A DNA stretch of 64,000 nt. Origin: Paramoeba atlantica. Lineage: Eukaryota; Discosea. The stretch is from contig CDRNVI010000009.1 of NCBI GenBank assembly GCA_977017575.1, forward strand, positions 372,001 to 436,000, in the 5' to 3' direction. The translations under genes and the position numbers were made by a program. The notes beneath the pieces are model-generated. The model was not told the DNA's origin and did no database searches. It saw only the letters and a program-made list of their open reading frames with translations. Shown here in pieces: positions 60,835-64,000 of this stretch. Numbering within the stretch: the stretch's first letter is position 1; each line of letters begins with the position of its first letter.

Positions 60835-61333
60835 AAACAAGCAATCAAATTAGCAATTTCACATGTTGTAGCCCAAAATTAGTAATTCAACCTGCCTTAA
60901 GTTATTTATGATTCTGATAACAATAATAATAAAAAAGGAAGCAATCCACGCCCAATCCATCCGCGCGTTCCGGACCGGGTCTTTCGACCACTCCACGGCC
61001 TGACTTGTGAACCCTTCCCTTGCTATACGGGAGGGCGCAGGCGCGGGCCTGTGTCGACAGCGACACGGTCGCGAAACAGGATGCTGGTCGACGGGGAGGA
61101 GATTCACTACCCGTGAACTACCTCACTTGGGGTACCTAGCCCTGACGGACTAGGCGTGAGCATAGACTCTGTCGACCCGACCAGCATCCGTACCGGGAGT
61201 TTCCCACGAAAGTCACCTGGCCATACCCCTGGCCATACACAACGAGAGCCGGGTCGGCTTTTGCCGCGGGAAAACGTTGTATAGCGGCCAGATTTCGCAG
61301 GCGAGGAAGTCGTTGGGTGTGGCGAGTGATCCA
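60835..61333 (-). repeat. A9 3' UTR, alternative 3' end
   Basis: Ends at the GATTGCTTGTTT point like 14148. Stem 1 is CCTAGTCC, loop GTCA, GGGCTAGG, with a T-G pair where A2 has C-G. The first 130 bp after the stop are specific to this subfamily. Confidence 0.75.
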
Positions 61334-62833
61334 CTACTCCTCGTTCCCATGGCCTAGGAGCGCTGAATCAGGACCCACAGCAGGCCGGCGTAGGACGAGC
61401 ATGCGGGCTTGGGATCTCATGAGGGTTACATTTAGGGATGTAAGCAACCGGTGTAGAGCATCCCCTTTCGGTAAAATATCCCCGGAATTGGCATTGGATG
61501 CCCTACCTGCAGCAACCACCCTAAGGATCGACATTGCGCTAGGGCTCCACGAGCCAAACGATTCTACCACCATGGCGGTAAACTTCATTCGCGCCGCTTC
61601 AGCCTCTTCTCGTTGTTTAGCCTTGTTGGCGGTCGCGTATTGCTCCGCAAACGACCCCGCCGTCACCCAGTTAGCGTCACGGACTGTGTCCGTATATTTT
61701 TTTTGCTGGACATGAGTGACAGCGAAGTCGAGTACGAGGGCCTGACCGCGACCGAAACTTCGGATGAATACGTCCCCAGGTCTGGTGAGAGCGCCACCCG
61801 GACCTATGTTCCCCAAACTCACTTCTCTTTGAGGGGCAAGCCCGGCCTTTGAACATTCCGCAGAGAATTGGGATACCAAGGCACTGTGCCGAGCAGTGAT
61901 CCCGTGCCCGCATTTGCATGCCAGTGCGTGTTCACCCCCTGGGCCTAAGGGCTGTTTGCACTTTTCCATGGGGCAGGGACGGAGGCCCGGGTAGATGGTT
62001 TCCCCCAGCCACCAACGGATTAACATGCGAAACTCCGTGGGGGCGTACGCAAAGCCGTTCTTTTTGGACGGCAACACGAAAGCCCACTCCGACGCCCCTT
62101 CTCCCGTTTCCGAGCTCCACCGAGCCCTCGTGCTTGGATCAGCGTGGGCGAGTGCGTGTTCGAACGTGTGGGATGAAATAGCATGGCTCAGATCCCTTTG
62201 TCGAGGTATGACCAATTTATTGTCTATTTCTTGGATCGGATTGGTTTGAAAGGGTTGGTGCTCTGAAGCGGCCGAGCTTTGTAGAATTTTGCCCGTTTCA
62301 TTGTCAACGATATTCTTCCCTGCGCGTTTGTTCACGTCGATCACTGCCTCATCGAAATCTTTTGCGTCCGTTGGATCCCAAAAGTCTTTCTCCGCTGCGA
62401 AGGCGACTGAGGCCACATAAGCGGAGGCAGAATGCTCCTCAGCTGAACGGAGTCCCAAGCCACCAAACCGTTTGCCTCTCTGTGCTTGGCGCCTTGCTGC
62501 GTCGCTGAATGGCCCGAAAAAGTGTGAGGTAGCATCTTGCACTGCGTCGTCGAGACGTCGGCAGAGATCCTGGAGCTCCGACGTTGGGGTAGTACGGAGT
62601 GAGTAGAGCATCTGACAGAAGCCCGTGCAATGCCGAATAAGTGAAAGGGCTACCTGGGGGTCCTCGAGGTTGGTAATGGCTTCCAGCGAGTCCTCTGCGT
62701 GTTCAATGGCGTTGTCAAGGAGAAATTGACGGCGGAACTCGGTTGTCCCTACAGGGCTACCTAACATATGGAAATTACCCTCAGTGTTTTTATTCGATCC
62801 AGGTAGGTCGGGGAAGACAGAAGAACGATGATG
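61334..62833 (-). pseudogene. A9 protein remnant, after RT to RLE
   Basis: About 500 codons open from SSVFPDLPGSNKN to the stop. It has FGGLGLRSAEEHSASAY, TRARWSSETGEGASEWAF, the knuckle CPMEKCKQP, HALAC, ARHS (the usual Asn is Ser here), and the RLE LTRPGDVFIR and VLDFAVTH. Closest to A8. The RT box is missing. Confidence 0.8.
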
Positions 62834-62981
62834 ATTTTTTTTTTTTTTTTTTTTTTTGCACAAACATAGAACAAGCCGAATTCACTCCAAACAAACAAAA
62901 TATAAAAAGGGGGTATTAAAAACTTCCGCGAAAAACGTTTGCGTGAAGATTTGAAAAAGTAAAATAAAAAAGGTCAAAAAC

Positions 62982-63007
62982 ACCTTCGATGAAGCTTCAT
63001 CGAAGGT
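62982..63007. repeat. Perfect 26-bp palindrome
   Basis: ACCTTCGATGAAG followed at once by its reverse complement, with no spacer. It lies in the B7 3' UTR about 125 bp from the poly(A). B1 and B2 have a different 3' hairpin at a similar place. Confidence 0.8.
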
Positions 63008-63020
63008 CCCCACTACCCAA

Positions 63021-63419
63021 CATCATCTGGTATTTTTATCTTATGTGCCGTCATTACTGTTTTTTTTGTGTTATCTTGTGTGCTTTTGGCCCGATTTCCG
63101 GAGTAACTTCAAAGATTCAGCATTGTAGACTTCCTACCCAATGTTCTTGGGCCATATATATAAACTTTTAGAACTTGATAAAATTGATAACCATTGCACA
63201 TACTCAGTTCCACTTTTTATCTATCTTTATCACCAATGTCTGTCCTAAGATGTTGCAACGTCTTGAGATTAAAACCAAATCATCATCTGGCATTTTAGCT
63301 TATGTGCCGTCATCACTGTTTTTTTGTGTGTTATCTTGTGTGCTTTTGGCACGATTTCCGGAGTAACTTCAAAGATTCAGCATTGCAGACTTCCTACCCA
63401 ATGTTCTTGGGCCATATAT
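63021..63419. repeat. Direct repeat of about 140 bp in the B7 3' end
   Basis: 63021-63160 and 63281-63419 match closely from CATCATCTGG to GGGCCATATAT, 260 bp apart. The block includes the last B7 codons (minus: MAQEHWVGSLQC and stop), so the 3' end is partly duplicated. Confidence 0.75.
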
Positions 63420-63520
63420 TGCCGCAGTTGCGAGAAGATAGTGTATGCGGAGAATTTTTCAATTTCCAATTGGAATGCTTCTCGAGTGTTTTCTACGTCT
63501 AGGCCTGCCCTATTTGCCAG
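63385..63520 (-). pseudogene. B7 C-terminal end
   Basis: Minus strand reads LANRAGLDVENTREAFQLE, KFSAYTIFSQLRQYM and HWVGSLQC to a stop, the last part of the RLE-B protein. It continues the coding piece at 63903-64000 once ING copy 5 is set aside. Confidence 0.75.
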
Positions 63521-63533
63521 TGTCTTGAGGAGT

Positions 63534-63902
63534 CCTATCCTATCCTATAAGACCGATTTGCATCGGTTAAGAACACATCCGTTTTTGTCGTCGCTTCGAC
63601 GTCTTTCTCTCAGGTGAATTCGCCCTTTCATGCTCCTTGTCCGCTGAACCGGGCGTGGTACGTCTTTCATGCAACTTTGTATTTTTGGCATCACATTCCT
63701 CAGGCAAACACTCTTTCTTTTCAGGAGAATCCACTCCAGTCTCTACAGGTGGCGAGGTACCCTTTTTGGAGAGAGGATCACCTGCAATCTTGAAGTAATC
63801 CCGTCTTTTCCCTAATGGCTTAGGTATTTGGCCACAGTGTTTCCGAGGACGATTCATGGTTTGGACGGTTTCTGAGCTAACCCTTTGAGCTTCTAAGGCA
63901 CT
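63534..63902 (-). mobile_element. ING copy 5, very short, with 13-bp TSD
   Basis: Flanked by TGTCTTGAGGAGT at 63521-63533 and 63903-63915. Only the C-terminal basic tail (ending KTSKRRQKRMCS), the hairpin (AACCGATGCAAATCGGTC) and three TAGGA units remain. This is the cleanest ING end in the window and confirms that the pentamers are part of the inserted sequence. Confidence 0.85.
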
Positions 63903-64000
63903 TGTCTTGAGGAGTTCCTTAGTTTCCTTGTGAAGAAGACCACAATCTGTTACTGGTATGCAGCGAAAGTATTCTTGGTCCAATCCTTTTTCCTGCACAT
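63903..64000 (-). pseudogene. B7 protein piece running off the window
   Basis: Minus strand reads MQEKGLDQEYFRCIPVTDCG and LLHKETKELLKT, matching VEKGVDPNYFRCIALTDCG in B5, just after the RLE. The upstream part lies outside the window. Confidence 0.75.

Larger units (their letters stand above)
60823..62833 (-). mobile_element. RLE-A copy A9, 5'-truncated
   Basis: Poly(A) as T at 60823-60834, 3' UTR 60835-61333, coding 61334-62833, 5' break beside the poly(A) of the next upstream element (T at 62834-62857). Its tail sits directly before the A8 leader, giving another head-to-tail junction. Confidence 0.8.
62834..64000 (-). mobile_element. RLE-B copy B7, 3' end, with an ING insert
   Basis: Poly(A) as T at 62834-62857, a long AT-rich 3' UTR with a perfect palindrome and a duplicated 140-bp block, then C-terminal coding pieces at 63385-63520 and 63903-64000, split by ING copy 5. 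It is close to B5 in sequence and runs off the window. Confidence 0.7.

Overview
The window is a dense cluster of retrotransposons with no recognisable intact host gene. Four independent copies begin, just after a neighbour's poly(A) tract, with a short sequence containing ATACAGTTTCTGTAC and ending in TTG. I read this as a euglenozoan spliced-leader (SL) exon: it shares its core with kinetoplastid and diplonemid leaders. The element mix agrees: CRE/SLACS/R2-type elements with a restriction-like endonuclease (RLE), ingi/L1Tc-type elements with AP endonuclease, reverse transcriptase (RT) and RNase H, and a VIPER/DIRS-like fossil are all known from kinetoplastids. The best guess is a kinetoplastid or diplonemid protist with SL trans-splicing. 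The species cannot be named from the sequence.

Names used here. RLE-A: N-terminal C2H2 fingers, RT with YLDDG or FLDDG, Cys/His knuckle, RLE with the FDFAVTH motif, and a structured 3' UTR plus poly(A). RLE-B: low-complexity N-terminus, a small domain named here the WxF domain, RT with FIDD, YVDD or YQDD, Cys/His knuckle, and RLE with RSGPD and YDFTV. ING: ingi-like, ending in a hairpin and a pentamer repeat (TTGGA or TAGGA) instead of poly(A).

Layout. 1-5.25 kb: two ING copies (-). 5.25-11.6 kb: an SL-bearing mini-insert and RLE-A copy A1 (-), split by RLE-B copy B1 (+). 11.6-15.3 kb: ING fragment and a chain of short poly(A)-ended pieces (-). 15.3-18.8 kb: B2 (+), open throughout. 19-35.1 kb: head-to-tail RLE-A array (+) with full-length A3, chimeric A4 and a 2.14-kb tandem repeat. 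35.2-44.5 kb: ING pieces, then B4 (-) split by B3, a SINE-like retroposon and an unknown ORF. 44.7-50.6 kb: B5 (-) containing the VIPER-like fossil, which itself contains another retroposon. 50.6-56.3 kb: B6, the largest open frame (1503 aa), plus RNase H and WxF fragments. 56.5-62.8 kb: A8, with SL at its start and an SL-derived micro-insertion, then A9. 62.9-64 kb: B7 with a short ING inserted.

How the parts work together: element mRNAs appear to gain the SL by trans-splicing and are then copied with it. The 3' UTR fold with covarying stems, next to the poly(A), is a plausible handle for the element's own RT. Clean target-site duplications (TSDs) of 8 bp for RLE-B, 13 bp for ING and 9-13 bp for other inserts let the nesting order be read directly.
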